A stretch of DNA of 64,000 bases from Flaccisagitta enflata (GCA_965153355.1 OZ231126.1:59768001-59832000), one strand, 5' to 3'; positions 48,537-62,861 are shown, numbered from the stretch's first letter. Translations and numbers: made by a program. The notes: generated by a model not told the origin, from the letters alone.

Positions 48537-48716
48537 ATGGCGTTGATCGTGAAATTGATCCACATCAGAGACTTAGATGCGACGAAAGGCACTTGTTCGG
48601 CGCGCCTCAAATTCCGCGACTTCGCGCTTCAGTCTCGCGTCTTCACCAACGTCACTCAAACGGGAATCGACATCAACGAAGAGTTCCAGTGGCCCATTGC
48701 AAGATCTCTAGATCAG
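48537..48716 (+). CDS. OTOF: Otoferlin-like ferlin, exon 1 (C2A start)
   Basis: Sixty codons from the ATG in TCATGG to a GATCAG/GTAGAT donor, phase 0. The protein MALIVKLIHIRDLDATKGTC... SRVFTN...EEFQWPIARSLDQ matches the start of otoferlin C2A (MALIV..., SRVLEN, FRWPVASSID in the vertebrate protein). C2A lacks the Asp cluster of Ca2+-binding C2 domains, as in known otoferlins. The start choice is fixed by this match. Confidence 0.95.
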
Positions 48717-48744
48717 GTAGATGGGTACATAGGATCTCCGACGG

Positions 48745-49477
<733 letters not shown>

Positions 49478-49746
49478 ATTTTGTCTTTTTTTCGTCGTTC
49501 CATTCGTCATTTCTCGTGTTCGTTACGACTCTTCAAATTTTGCACTTCTTTTCAACCACGGCGATGTCGTGCACCAAATCGAATGCTCTCGAAATCTCTC
49601 AATTCAAATGCCTTCGCCTAGTCAGTCAGTCTGACAGACTGTGTGGCCTTTTCAAAAATCTCGCAGATGACGCATAGAGTTGCTCGATCGAGTTTGTTGT
49701 TTTTGTTTCTGCGGATGATTTACCTTTCTCATAATTATCTTTTCAG

Positions 49747-49847
49747 AATGAAAATCTGGAGATTGAAATTCTTTTGGATCGTCAGTTTTTGGGGAAGAAA
49801 ACTGTCGCCATTTTCCAGATGGGCCTCGAAGGACTGATAGTGGCTGG
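49747..49847 (+). CDS. OTOF: Otoferlin-like ferlin, exon 2 (C2A)
   Basis: 101 bp between a TTTTCAG acceptor and a GTAAGG donor; encodes NENLEIEILLDRQFLGKKTVAIFQMGLEGLIVAG (last codon split GG|A), aligning with [23 protein letters not shown] of otoferlin C2A. The donor region is duplicated 42 bp downstream (see 49832-49915). Confidence 0.93.
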
Positions 49848-49915
49848 GTAAGGCACTTCATAACCGCTATAATGACTGATAGTCGCCGGGTAAGGCACTT
49901 TATTACCAATTCCAT
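49832..49915 (+). repeat. 42-bp duplication containing the exon 2 splice donor
   Basis: GACTGATAGTGGCTGGGTAAGGCACTT at 49832 recurs as GACTGATAGTCGCCGGGTAAGGCACTT at 49874. The second GTAAGG donor is at 49890, in the same frame but after an in-frame TAA, so its use would truncate the protein. Confidence 0.85.
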
Positions 49916-50249
49916 AAACTAGACAATGACGCGACTGTAATTCAAGGCTCACAATCTTGAACAGTCATTACATTCCTCAACTGTCATTAAGTCCACTGTT
50001 CGATTCGGATTTCAAGGGACAACAAAATTGATATGTCATAAGGCAGAAAAGCCAATTATTTTATTCAACATCAACTAGTTCGACAAATATTGACCTCACT
50101 AGGATTTTCTAATTTGATTTAAAAAGATGCAATTACATTTCATGTCAACTGATGTTGTCGCACTTTTTACTTGTGTCATAAGATTTTGAAAATTAATTCT
50201 CATTTAAATTTTTATTCCCCTAAATAAAATCAATGCATTTGATACACAG

Positions 50250-53114
50250 TAGGACAGGGGTTCTGACACAAATTTTGGCAGATCCTTCTTGTTAACGGCA
50301 CTTTGGCTCAAAATCAATGTAGTAACAATGTTCTGCCTTCAAAAGTCGCATTGGGTATCAGGAAATTGTGACCGCCACCCCCCCACCCCTCAGAAGGTGG
50401 TGATCTCTAAAGATTAAGCAATTCGCCTTCTTTTGCTAATAAATTCTAAATGGATCATTCAAAAAGCCTGGTGATGGTCTCATTTGAAAGGTATTTACGT
50501 GGAGAACATGAAAGATTACTGATATGAAAGAGGGGTCCCAAGGGGGGCCCTTAAGGGGCCCCTTAAGTGATTGAAGGAGCCCCCAAAGCATCCAATACAT
50601 GAAAATGTGCAATGATTTGTTAAAAAAACTAGGTAATGGTGTCATTTAAAACGTTTCTACCCATAGAATATGAAAAATTACTGATATGGAAGAGGGGCTC
50701 CAAAGGGGCCCCTAAAGAACCCCAAAGAGGTTAAAGAGGCCCTTGAAAGATCTATAACCATGAAAATTTAGATTGGACTCTTTGATAAATCTGATTGTGG
50801 TGTTTTTGGGAAGGTATCTACGTGGAGTACATGAAATGTTATCGACATGGATGATGGGGTCCCTAGGTGGCCGCTTAGGGCCCCCAAACGGATTGAAGAG
50901 GACCCCAAAGGATCTAGAGTCTTGAAAATTTAAAATGAATTGTTCAAAAAATCTGGTAGTGGTCTCATTTGGAAGGTATTTACATAAAAAACATAAAACG
51001 TTACTGATATGGAAAATTTGGTTCCCCGGGGGCCCCTAAGGAGCTGCTAAGGAGTAAAAGAGGGCCCCAATGAATCCAAAATCATAAAAATCTTGAATTG
51101 TCATAGTTTTCTCTAAACGTTAGACCAAATTAAACAAACAGATACGTATACAGACAGAGAGACCGACAAAAAGACAGACAGACAAATAGGCGGATAAACC
51201 AAGAGGGTGAGAGTGCCATCCCACATTTTGGGAAACATTTTAGTATTCTTCTTAATCAGAGGCTTAACCGAATTTATCGCTTTACCAGTGAACTGATTCC
51301 AACAGGAAATGATTTTTTTTCCTAATTTTTTTAAAAAAGTGAATGTATTGATAGCAGAAAGCGCGGCCATGCAATTTTGGAGCCTTGGTGTCATTTAAGA
51401 TGATTATGATGGACATTCTCGTTATCACTTTACTGTGTTTAAAGGAGGTCCCTGCCAGCAATAGCCCATGGCAAATGACAGAAATGATATTGGTTGTAGA
51501 AAACTCGCATAAACGTAGCTACCATGACTAGCAAAGACATGTTATGACTTGGCATATCAACCGAGGATACTTCCTGTGTCAATATGTGCTAATGCATAAA
51601 CATCTAAAAAAACTAACATGAATTTCATGTTTTTGATAGCGTGAAAAAAATGCTTTTTGCAATCACGGTCAAAGTAATTACGTGATCGCCGTACAACTTC
51701 CCCCGGATTTGTCCAAGGGATGGATGGTTGTTTATGCAAAATTTCAGAAAATTTCATGGAATATTTTTTTGGCTACGCTGATTTGAAATTTTTAGGTGGG
51801 TAGGCTGGTTCAGGTGGTTGTACTGTCTGAAATTTCTTGAAACTTCATTCATCAGTAGACAAGGTCATATGATGGTACCATGCAAAAAATCAAATCAATC
51901 CGTCAATCCGTTCAAGAGATATGAAACTTCAAAGTTTGGGTAAAAAAAGGCACAACAATTTCTGCTTTTCTCAATTGATCGGAAGACAGTAAGTGCAAAA
52001 TTGCAAGTAAGCGAATTAATTCTATTTTTTCATTGGCCATAGCAACGGCTGGCTGAAACGGCATTACAAGTCACCCATGAGAGTGTGGAGTTCAGTTGAG
52101 TTTAGCTGGGCAATCAGTTATGGATGTCAACTTCTATGTGTCAAGATTAAGGGAAAATCTTGACACATTTGTCTGTCTGTCTTTTTGTTTGTCTGTCTTT
52201 TTGTGTGTCTGTCTGTCTGTGTACCTATCTGTTTGTTTATTTTGGTCTGTCTTTTAAAGAAAACTAACAATTTAAGATTTTCATGATTTTGGATTCATTA
52301 GGGCCCTCTTTTACTCCTTAGCGGCTCCTTAGGGGCCCCCCTGGAAACCACATTTTCCATATCAGTAACACTTTAGGTTTTTATGTAAATACCTTCTAAA
52401 TGAGACCACTTCCAGATTTTTTGAACAATTCATTTTAAATTTTCAAGACTTTAGATCCTTTGGGGTCCTCTTCAATCCCTTTAAGGGCCCTAAGCGGCCA
52501 CCCAGGGACCCCATCATCCATGTCAATAATATTTCATGTTCTCCACGTAGATACCTTCCAAAAACACCACAATCAGATTTATCAAAGAGTCCAATCTACA
52601 TTTTCATGGTTATAGATCCTTCAAGGGCCCCTTTAACCTGTTTGGGGTTCTTTAGGGGCCCCTTTGGAGCCCCCTTTTCCATATCAGTAATTTTTCATAT
52701 TCTATGGGTAGAAACGTCTTAAATAACACCATCACCTAGTTTTTTTAACAAATCATTGCACATTTTCATGTATTGGATGCTTTGGGGGCCCCTTCAATCA
52801 CTTTAGGGGCCCCTTAAGGGCTACCCTTGGGACCCCTCTTTCATATCAGTAATCTTTCATGTTTTCTGCGTAAATACCTTTCAAATGAGACTATCACCAG
52901 GCTTTTTGAATGATCCATTTGGAACTTATTAGCATAAGAAGGCAAATTGCTTAATCTTTAGAGGTCACCACCTTCGGGGGGGGGGGTGGCGGTCACAATT
53001 TCCTGATACCCAATGCGACTTTTGAAGGCAGAACATTAATACTGCATTGATTTTGAGCCAAAGTCCCGTTAACAAGAAGGATCTGCCAAAATCTGTGTCA
53101 GAACCCCTGTCCTA
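50250..53114. mobile_element. hAT-like foldback, ~0.95-kb inverted arms, in ferlin intron 2
   Basis: The ends TAGGACAGGGGTTCTGACAC (50250) and GTGTCAGAACCCCTGTCCTA (to 53114) are inverted. Flanks are a perfect 8-bp duplication ATACACAG (50242-50249, 53115-53122). The arms run about 50250-51190 and 52168-53114 with high similarity. Each arm holds about four ~200-bp tandem units built on CTGATATGGAAGAGGGG...CCCC, with GACA/GTCT tracts at the inner ends. The ~980-bp centre has no transposase-like frame. Length 2865 bp. Intron 2 is 49848-53342. Confidence 0.88.
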
Positions 53115-53342
53115 ATACACAGTAATCATCCGAGGAATCAGGTCTTTCAATTGAAATGTATCATGGAATTCTGTTACAGCGAAATGCTAATATACAAAAT
53201 GAATGAATTAGAGTTGAAGGGACTTTGAGTAACCATCTGTTATAGGCGGAATTCTCTTATTGGCGGGCTGCTAAGAGCGAGATCTAACTAATAACTATAT
53301 TATACATTCCCATCACCATTTTGCCTTAACCATTTTGCTCAG

Positions 53343-53465
53343 ATCGATAAAAATGACCGAACATTTTCAAGACACGAATCACGTCCAAATTCCGGCCACA
53401 CTCACGTTAGAAGTCAATTACATCTCGCCTGAGGGGAAATTTGAAGAGTGGAAACAGAAAAAAAG
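53343..53465 (+). CDS. OTOF: Otoferlin-like ferlin, exon 3 (end of C2A)
   Basis: 123 bp between a TTGCTCAG acceptor and a GTAAAA donor. The first base completes Gly; it reads SIKMTEHFQDTNHVQIPATLTLEVNYISPEGKFEEWKQKK plus AG. LTLEVNYISPEGKFEEW corresponds to otoferlin SLCVEVRYQATDGTVGSW, the last C2A strand. Phases at both borders agree with the neighbours. Confidence 0.93.
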
Positions 53466-53565
53466 GTAAAAGGATGTGGCGAGAGAAAAGTAGTCAGTGT
53501 ATTTGAGAGTTGGGAACATGAGCAATTAATCAACTTGTAGAAGGCAAAACCGCAAAAATAGTTTT

Positions 53566-53810
53566 CTTTTTAGTTGCGGACACGCAACTCTATGTGAGGC
53601 TTTGTCCGTCCGTCCGTCAGTCCGTCCGTCCGTCCGTCAGTCCGTCCGTCCGTCCGTCCGTCCGTAACCCACGAGTCGAAAATTGGAAAAAGAACGTTTT
53701 TTATGCCTTTTTGGGTGTTGATGGTGGGGGCATGGGGTGTGGATTGGGGTTGGATGTCCCTGCCCACCCGTCCGCAACGATATTGTGACCCTGCCTCACT
53801 TGTTCTTTTT
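53566..53810 (+). repeat. Family A element in ferlin intron 3
   Basis: Left arm AGTTGCGGAC, partner ACGCAACTCTAT, (GTCC)n, GTCGAAAATTGGAAAAAGAAC, right GTCCGCAACG, end ATATTGTGACC...CACTTGTTCTTTTT; the same subtype as 8297-8543, starting 100 bp after the exon 3 donor. Confidence 0.87.
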
Positions 53811-53925
53811 ATTTATCAGCATTCCGTTGTTATTTGATCTTAATTAGAATCAATCATTGTCATAACTGCTGACTATACCGCGTTGGGTACCGATTTTATT
53901 TTACTCATCAGGAAATCAATCAATT

Positions 53926-53930
<5 letters not shown>

Positions 53931-53989
<59 letters not shown>

Positions 53990-54245
53990 AAAAACCAAAT
54001 TAATCAATCAATGAATCAATCAATGAATCAATCAAATCCTTCATTCATTATTCCTTTCATTTCATTCATTCATTCATTCATTCATTCATTCATTCATTCA
54101 TTTATTCATTCATTCATTCATTCATTCATTCATTCATTCATTCATTCATTCGTTCATTTATCTATTCATTTATTTTTTTATTTTTTTATTTATTTATTCA
54201 TTTATTTATTTATTTATTTATTTATTTATTAATCTATTTATCTAT

Positions 54246-54288
<43 letters not shown>

Positions 54289-54540
54289 TTTGTTTATTTA
54301 TATATTTATTTATTTATTTATTTATTCATTTATTCATTTATTCATTCATTCATTCATTCATTCATTCATTCATTCATTCATTCATTCATTTATTCATTCA
54401 TTCGATCATAGTTTGATTCATTTATTTATCATGTATTCATTCGTTCATTCATTCATTCGTTCATTCATTCATTCATTCATTCATTCATTCATTCATTCAT
54501 TCATTCATTCATTCATTCATTCATTCACCCATTCATTCAT
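53931..54540. repeat. (CAAT)n, (ATTC)n and (TTTA)n in ferlin intron 3
   Basis: CAAT repeats (53931-54035), then ATTC, TTTA and ATTC blocks to 54540, only 35 bp before the exon 4 acceptor. The Phe/Ile/His/Ser reading frames through it are artefacts. Confidence 0.95.
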
Positions 54541-54575
54541 ATATTCACCCATTCATTCGCCTTCCGCTTCTCTAG

Positions 54576-54911
54576 ACAAGCCGCTGTGGCGGAATTATGG
54601 AGCGAGGATTACCTCGACGAGTCAGCACTTCCGGAAGACCCGGCGCGTATGCTCAAAGGTGAAGAGGCTTTCGACGCCTCTCGAGATGCAGACTCGTTGG
54701 AGGACAATCTGTCCGTCGTCGCTCAAACTCCCACCAGCACCAGGAAGAAGAACAAATCCTCCACGCTTTCGTTGTTCTCCAAAAAGTTGTTCCGTAAGGA
54801 GAAAAGCGGTGGAGGTCATGAAGGAGACGATGAGTCTGACAGTCAAAGCAACCAAAGCGATAAGGACAACATCAGGAAATACATCATCACAGACGAAACG
54901 AAAGATTGGGA
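54576..54911 (+). CDS. OTOF: Otoferlin-like ferlin, exon 4 (C2A-C2B linker)
   Basis: 336 bp between a CTTCTCTAG acceptor and a GTGAGT donor. It completes Arg from exon 3 and encodes 111 further residues plus GA. The sequence is a charged linker (AELWSEDYLDESALPEDPA..., basic TRKKNKSS and FSKKLFRKEKSGG, acidic DDESDSQSNQSDKDN), as between C2A and C2B of otoferlins. It runs from full-length residues 135 to 246. Confidence 0.92.
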
Positions 54912-55183
54912 GTGAGTTTTTTTTTCCTATTTGTTTGTTTTTGTCTGATTTTTTTTCCTATTTTATTTATTAAACCATCTTTCATTGTATAAGTATAAGC
55001 AGCGTATCATACTCTGTTTGGATGTAGATCTCTTATGAAATGTTAGCGTTGACTTTTTAGCGCATATTCGTCTTGACTATCCTAATCTTTTTTTTTTTAG
55101 GAGACTTTTTTCCATGATATCGATAGAATACAAACAATAAGAAAAAAATCATTTTTCCCCTTCTCCCCCTTCCCCTTTCACAG

Positions 55184-58100
55184 ACAACAAAACAAGAGTC
55201 TTACCGAGAGAGATTGGACGAGTCACGTGACGAGTTCTCTGATGCAGGCGCCAGGCGCCGACGTGGAAGAAGGCGTCGGAAGTGACGTCAAATCCATCAA
55301 CTCCAGAGTGGACCAAGTCCCCATTCAAAGAGAAGGCGCCGGAGCCGATCTGCTGGCGGGCCTGGGATCGAGGCTCGGGGACACGGGTAAAGACATGACT
55401 CTGACGGAAGGATCGCCTTTGAAAAGGCATCAGTACCAATTGAGTTTGTCCATGATCGAATGCAAGCATTTGAGAGGCACCAATATCAATCCCATCGGAT
55501 TTGTCCAATTGGGACCGCTGAAGAAAGTCACGGCCAAACAAATGGGAACCAATCAACCGTATTTCAACGAGTTTTTCACCTTCGATATGGTGATGCCATT
55601 TGGGTCGCTGTTGGATAGAGTCGTGACTATTGGCGTGGTACACAAATCGAAGAATCCGTTTAAACCGCTCCAAATAGTTGGAATATGCAAAATAGATATT
55701 GGAACTGTCTATCACGCCGATGGTCACAAATATCGCCAAAAATGGATCATGTTGCGCAATCCGGAAGACTTGAGTTCGGGACCCTCGGGCTTTATGAAGA
55801 TTGATATACAACTGAGTGGTTATGGCATCGAAAAAGGTGGCAAGGATGTCGCGCCACCGAAAGCCGATAATATCGAGAACAATTTATTGATGCCACCCGG
55901 TTTGTTCGCCTCTCCCACGCAGGATGTTGCCAGATACATCGTTAGGATATTCAAAGCGGATGGTTTGCCTCAAATGGATCAAGGCGTCATGTCGGGTCTG
56001 AAAAAAGTTCTCACTGGAACGAGTAAAGATCTCGTTGATCCTTTTGTTGAAGTGTCCTTTGGTGGGGAAAGCAAACGCACGTCCATCAAAAAGAACACGT
56101 ACAGACCCGAGTGGAATGAACAGATTGTTTTTACCGATCTCTTTCCTTCGCTTTGTCGCAGAATCAAGTTCCAGTTGTTTGATTTTGACAACGTAGGCAC
56201 GGAAGAATGCATTGGGACCCATTATCTTTCTTTGGAAACCATCATGAACAATCAGTACAACGGTTGGTTGCCTACATTTGGCCCGACCTATGTCAACCTT
56301 TATGGGTCCTCTCGCACATTTACCGTCTCCGAGGACGAAAATCTGTACTTAAACTTTGGATATGGCGATGGAATCAGTTACAGAGGAAGATTACTCGTTC
56401 AAGTCAAAGTTGAAATATGCGACAGAGTGGGCCGTGATCAATTCAACGTCGAAAAAGAACCTTGCAGAAAAGCATCGCAGCTTCAGGTCGGGAAAGTGGA
56501 TGAATTCTTCCTATTTGGCTGCTTTTTTGACGCGTCCATGATCAATCAAAGTTACGCGAGCAAACCCATCGAGTTTGAAGTGAGTATTGGCAATGCTGGA
56601 AACAACGTCGACGGATACAATCCAACGAGCACTCTGGCCCATCAATCTGATTATGAAAGTGAAACCGAATCGGTCGATGATGAAACCAAAAGCTTGATGA
56701 CGGAAAGTGTGGCACCAGTAGAATTGACTGAAAGAGAAGCGAATGACAGTTGGGAGAGCTTGACGAGACCCAGAGTTAGATTGCACTCAAAGGACAAATA
56801 CTCATATTCTACTCCCTGGGCCGAGAGCAAACCCTGTATCTACATCAGGAGTCATTGGGAAGACCAACGAGCCCGACTGTACATTCAAAACATGCTATCA
56901 AAGATTGTGCATAAGTTGAGCTCATTCAGTTCCAGTCTTAATGCAGACCGAAAGGCGTTGGAAAACGAAAGAGATAAGAATCACGCCCTGGATGGGTTGA
57001 TCAAAAAACTGATGAAGATGTTGGATGAAGTTGGTCACGACTGCAGCAAGGCCGCGAGCAACATTGCAGCATACACGAGGCACACTTCAGGAAGAACGAA
57101 TTTGGATAAATGCAGACGGGAATTCATCAAGAAAGACCTCGAGTATGTGGCGACAATGGCGAGGACGATGAAAGTGACCATCAAGCCCACCAACATCTGG
57201 GACAAGAAGAAAGAAATGGATCGGTTTCATAACAAACTGCAAAAGGTCGTGAGTGAGCCTCAACACACGTTACCAGACGTCTTCATATGGATGCTGGCAG
57301 GTGGAGAAAGAGCCGCCTATGTGAGAATCCCAGCTAAAGATATCATGTTTTCTCTCAATTCTCAAGAATCGGGCAAACATTCTGGGAGGGTTCACACTTT
57401 GTTTTTGAGACTACCAGGCCTTCAAGGCATGGGAGAAGGTGGATGGACGATACAAGCGAGAGTTCAAGTTTACCTCTGGATGGGTCTTAGAAAGCACAAA
57501 AAGCATTTTCTAGCTGGGTTGCCGACGGGATATCATGAAACGGATCAACTGTGCGAGGCACAAAGCAAGCAATTTGCCAATCCTCCTTTGCACATTGATT
57601 ACCAGATTGCGAATTTCTATGAAGTTAGAGCTCACATCTACCAAGCGAGAAATCTATTGGGAATGGACGACTCGGGGCTCTCGGATCCATATTGCTATGT
57701 GTCTTTCGCCGATGCCACGGGAAAAACTCGAACCAAGGAGAAAAGTCTCAATCCCGTTTTTGACCAGCTGATTGTTTTCAAAAAGATCATTCTCTATGGA
57801 ACCGTGGACTCCATCAAGGAAAATCCACCCGCTGTGGTTCTGGAAATTTTTGATCACGACGATCTGGGCAAAAATGATTTCCTCGGTCGCATCATTTGCG
57901 AACCGGTTGTCAAGAGTTTCCACGAGGAGTATGTGCCGCCAAAGCTTCAATGGCATCCAGTGAAGCGTGGAGATGTGAAAGCCGGAGACTTACTTGCTGT
58001 TTTTGAACTTTTCCAATTGGCCCCGGAAGATGCAGACGACGACATGAAAGAAAATGAGCTTCCTGAGCTCCATTTCGAATCGATGAGTGACAGTGAAGAT

Positions 58101-60953
58101 GAGTTCACCCCTATACCACTCTCTATCAGGCCAGTGACATCGTGGCATCGGCTGGAGATATTGTTTTGGGGCATTCGCGAGATCAAAACTGGCTTCATTC
58201 ATGCAGTAAGAAGGCCGGTTATCCAAGTGGAATGCTGCGGTGAGACGGTTTATTCCGAATGCATTTGGGATGTAACAAAAAATCCCAATTTCAATCACTT
58301 GGGTTTTATCAAATATCTCGATGTTCCATTACCCGAGGATCCAGCATTTTGTCCGCCATTGACCATCAAATGTGTAGACCAAAAGACATTTGGAAGATTT
58401 GATGTGATTGGCACTCATATTGTTCAGTCAGTGGGAATTTTTGGTGTAAACTTGGATGAAGAATTGTCATTGAGTGAACTCGACAGTGCCAAAGTCAAAT
58501 GGAATGGCATCAAAGAGGCCAAAATTGCGGCTGGTATGCTCAACTTAACCTTGTCTGACAGGGATACTCTTCAAGGGGAAGATGAGGAAGAGGACGATTC
58601 CGCACCATTTGAAGTTCCCGACGAACATTCTGGCAGTAGAAAGAACGATGACGATCATGAAGAGACGATTGACGAAGATATCGAAGATTTTGACTGGTGG
58701 TCAAAATATTACGCGACATTGTATGGCCATGAACCCACTTCAGCAGATCAGTTTTCATCTGAAGAGGATGAGAATGAGGAAAATGAACACAAGCTGGCAA
58801 TCATGCAAGATGAATACAACATGAACAACCCCGGGGCTGCACCTCCCGTGGCTAGAAAGGCATCTCGCAGAAAATCCAGCAGTAGAAGATCATCCAAACA
58901 TTCCACAATAACCGACGATCCTTCCGCACCGTTTACTGATGCCAAATCAAACAACGTGAAATCAAACAACCTGAAAAACACGGCTTTGACCATGCTCAGC
59001 GAAACCAAGCATAAGGTCACGCACAAGTATGCATTTGTAAACAAGGCTTTTGCTAAAGACGATGAGGATGAAAGTGATGATGAGGAAGAGTCTGAGACAA
59101 ACGGCAAAGTTTGCAAAATCAAACTTTTCAGTGAGGAACTGGAAAAAGACCCAGTGTTTGACAATTTCAATGACGTCCTCCGTTCATTTGATCTGGTCAA
59201 GGGAAAAGCGAGCACGGAAGATGACGACCCCGATGCGCGAATATGCGGGAAATTCAAAGGAAATTTCAAACTTTACAAAATACCCGAATGGATCATTGAG
59301 CCAGACAAGCCAGAGACATTTGAGTTATGGGAGGACAATCTGGATGTGCGTGAGAAGTTCTCTCCATTGGTGCTACGTCCAGGTCGGGGAATTCCTCTCA
59401 ATGACCAAAAGAAAGTGAAAGTGTTTGCTTACATCCTTAAAGCAAGCAGCCTCCATCCCGCAGACATATCCGGCAAGGCAGATCCATTTTCGGTCGTTAA
59501 GTTGGGTTCAACCACCGATATGTCAGAGAAGTCCAACTACATTCCCAAAAATCTCAATCCGATTTTTGGTAAATGCTTTGTGGTTGAAGCCATGTTCCCA
59601 CAAGAGAGTATGCTCACGGTTCAAATTTATGACTGGGATGCGATAGGTTCCAACGATCTCATTGGAGAGACAAAAGTTGATTTGGAGAAGCGATATTACA
59701 GCAGGCACAGAGCCAAATGCGGCATTTCCCAAAAGTACGAAACGGTGGGTTACAACAAGTGGAGGGACCCGATACCACCTACAAAAATATTGGCGCAACT
59801 GTGCAAAGATGCCAATTTGAGCGCGCCAGCCTATGATTCCACCACCGTCAGAATCAACGGGTTTGAACCCGTCAAGCTCGACAAGAGAAAATACAGATTG
59901 GATCAAGATGGCGCTCAACCAAAGAGCTACGCGGTGATCAAGGAATGCCTCGCCTTGGAGGTGTTGCTGAAATGGAAGGACAGAAAACTTGGTGGTTACG
60001 AGCTGGTGCCCGAGTACGTCGAGAGCCGACCTCTGTTCGTGCCAACCAAACCCGGCATCGAGCAAGGTCGAGTCGACATGTGGGTGGACATATTCCCCAT
60101 GGATCAAACCATTCCAGACCCCGTCGACGTCAAGCCCAGACACCCAAAGCGATACGAACTGCGTTGCATCATTTGGAACACGGAAGACGTCCAACTGACC
60201 GATTACAATTTCCTGACCGACCAAAAATCCGCGGACATTTACGTCAAAGGCTGGATCTTGGATGACAAACCTCAAAGCACGGACGTTCATTACATGTCGC
60301 TGACTGGCGAGGGCAATTTCAATTGGAGATTCGTCTTCCAATTTGACTATCTCGTCGCCGAGGAAAGAATCGTGGTCAAGAAAAAGACCTCCATTTTCGA
60401 TCTCGACGAATCCGAATTCAAATATCATCCCCGAATCAACTTGCAAGTTTGGGATCTGGATCTTCTCGGGGATGATTTCATCGGATCCATCATCATGGAT
60501 TTGAAAAAGATGCCGAGACCGGCCAAAAGCGCGCCGGAATGCGGCATAGACACCATCGAGGGACAAAAAGTCAAGTCTTTGAACCTTTTCAAGATAAAAC
60601 GGGCCAAAGGTTGGTGGCCTTTTGTCCAAGAAGAGGAAATTGAGGAGACGGGAGAAAGGAAAAATGTTGTCACGGGAAAAGTAGAGGCCGAGTTTCACTT
60701 GGTCGAGCTGGAAGAAGCCGAGCAGAAGCCGGTGGGTCTGGAGCGCGAGGCTCCCGTGCCATTGGATAAACCAATCCGTCCGGAAACCTCGTATTCTTGG
60801 TTCCTCATGCCACTCAAGTCGTTTTGGTACGTGTTTATGAGGAAATTCAAGAAAATCATTTTCGTCATTTTGATTCTAGTCCTGTTGGCGCTTTTCATTT
60901 TCTTGTTTGTTTACGAATTACCCGGAGCAGCTGTCAATTCACTTTTTGGTTGA
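55184..60953 (+). CDS. OTOF: Otoferlin-like type II ferlin, exon 5 (C2B to transmembrane anchor)
   Basis: One 5770-bp exon after a TTTCACAG acceptor encodes residues 247-2169 of the 2169-residue protein (human otoferlin is 1997). Ferlins are tail-anchored multi-C2 proteins for Ca2+-dependent membrane fusion; otoferlin serves synaptic-type vesicle exocytosis. Domains by full-length residue: C2B about 330-455; C2C 496-610; FerB region 793-995 (PCIYIRSHWEDQRARL, PDVFIWMLAGGERAAY); C2D 1056-1165; C2E 1234-1330; conserved DWWSKYYA at 1417; acidic/basic linker 1430-1600; C2F 1659-1760; C2G 1904-2023; membrane helix 2138-2157 with a 12-residue tail. No DysF domain is present, which defines type II. 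Asp-rich Ca2+ loops are visible in C2D (DDSGLSDPY, FDHDDLGKND) and C2F (ADISGKADPF, YDWDAIGSND), partial in C2C and C2G, and absent from C2B and C2E. Total coding length 6510 bp divides evenly with matching phases. Confidence 0.97.
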
Positions 60954-60980
60954 AAAACAAACAGGACCGATGTAGACCAA

Positions 60981-61018
60981 TTTTTTTTTAGTCGCGTGCA
61001 CGCGACTCTACAACCCAC

Positions 61019-61064
<46 letters not shown>

Positions 61065-61253
61065 GGTCGGTAACTCTTTGCTTTTTTTCATCGTTTTACG
61101 CTATTTTAAGTTAGTTTAAGTCATTTCAAGTTATTTATAGTTAATTTAATTCAATTTACATTTAGTCTCTTAGTCTTTTGATCTTTTAGTCTTTTAGTCT
61201 TTTGGTCTTATGGTCTTAACAACTGCACGCGACTGTAAGATGTTGGCCTTGTT
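60981..61253 (+). repeat. Family A element 28 bp after the ferlin stop
   Basis: Left AGTCGCGTGCACGCGACTCTACAACCC, (GTCT)n of about 12 units, CTCTTTGCTTTTTTTC, AAGT[CT]A and TAGTCTTT words, right arm GCACGCGACT (exact complement) and TGTTGGCCTTGTT. It probably forms part of the ferlin 3' UTR. No AATAAA is seen nearby. Confidence 0.87.
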
Positions 61254-61456
61254 AAACTTTTGTAACACCTTCACTCAACATAAATTGTTCGAACCATTGT
61301 TCTCTTGTTTGATATATTGTTATGAAAGATTTAACTGTCAACTATGGCCATTCTAAGCTAAAAAAAGCTATTTATATACATTTGCATTGCGCAAGTTCAC
61401 CTTTGTTAGTTCTCAACGAGTGTGCGAGTGTGTGTGGGAGGGGAACAGCAGCAATG

Positions 61457-62783
<1,327 letters not shown>

Positions 62784-62861
62784 GATATTTCTGCTTGTGG
62801 TTTCAGCGAAATTCAGGTTACAATGACATTCCCTTGGTGTTCGTTAGAAGGATTTTTATCT

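Noticed and set aside
54011-54973. Phe/Ile/His/Ser-rich membrane-like protein
   Set aside because: Reads the (ATTC)n/(TTTA)n tract of ferlin intron 3, then runs in the wrong frame through ferlin exon 4.
55149-60698. Long minus-strand frames opposite ferlin exon 5
   Set aside because: Shadows of the strongly coding plus strand; the plus strand matches otoferlin throughout.
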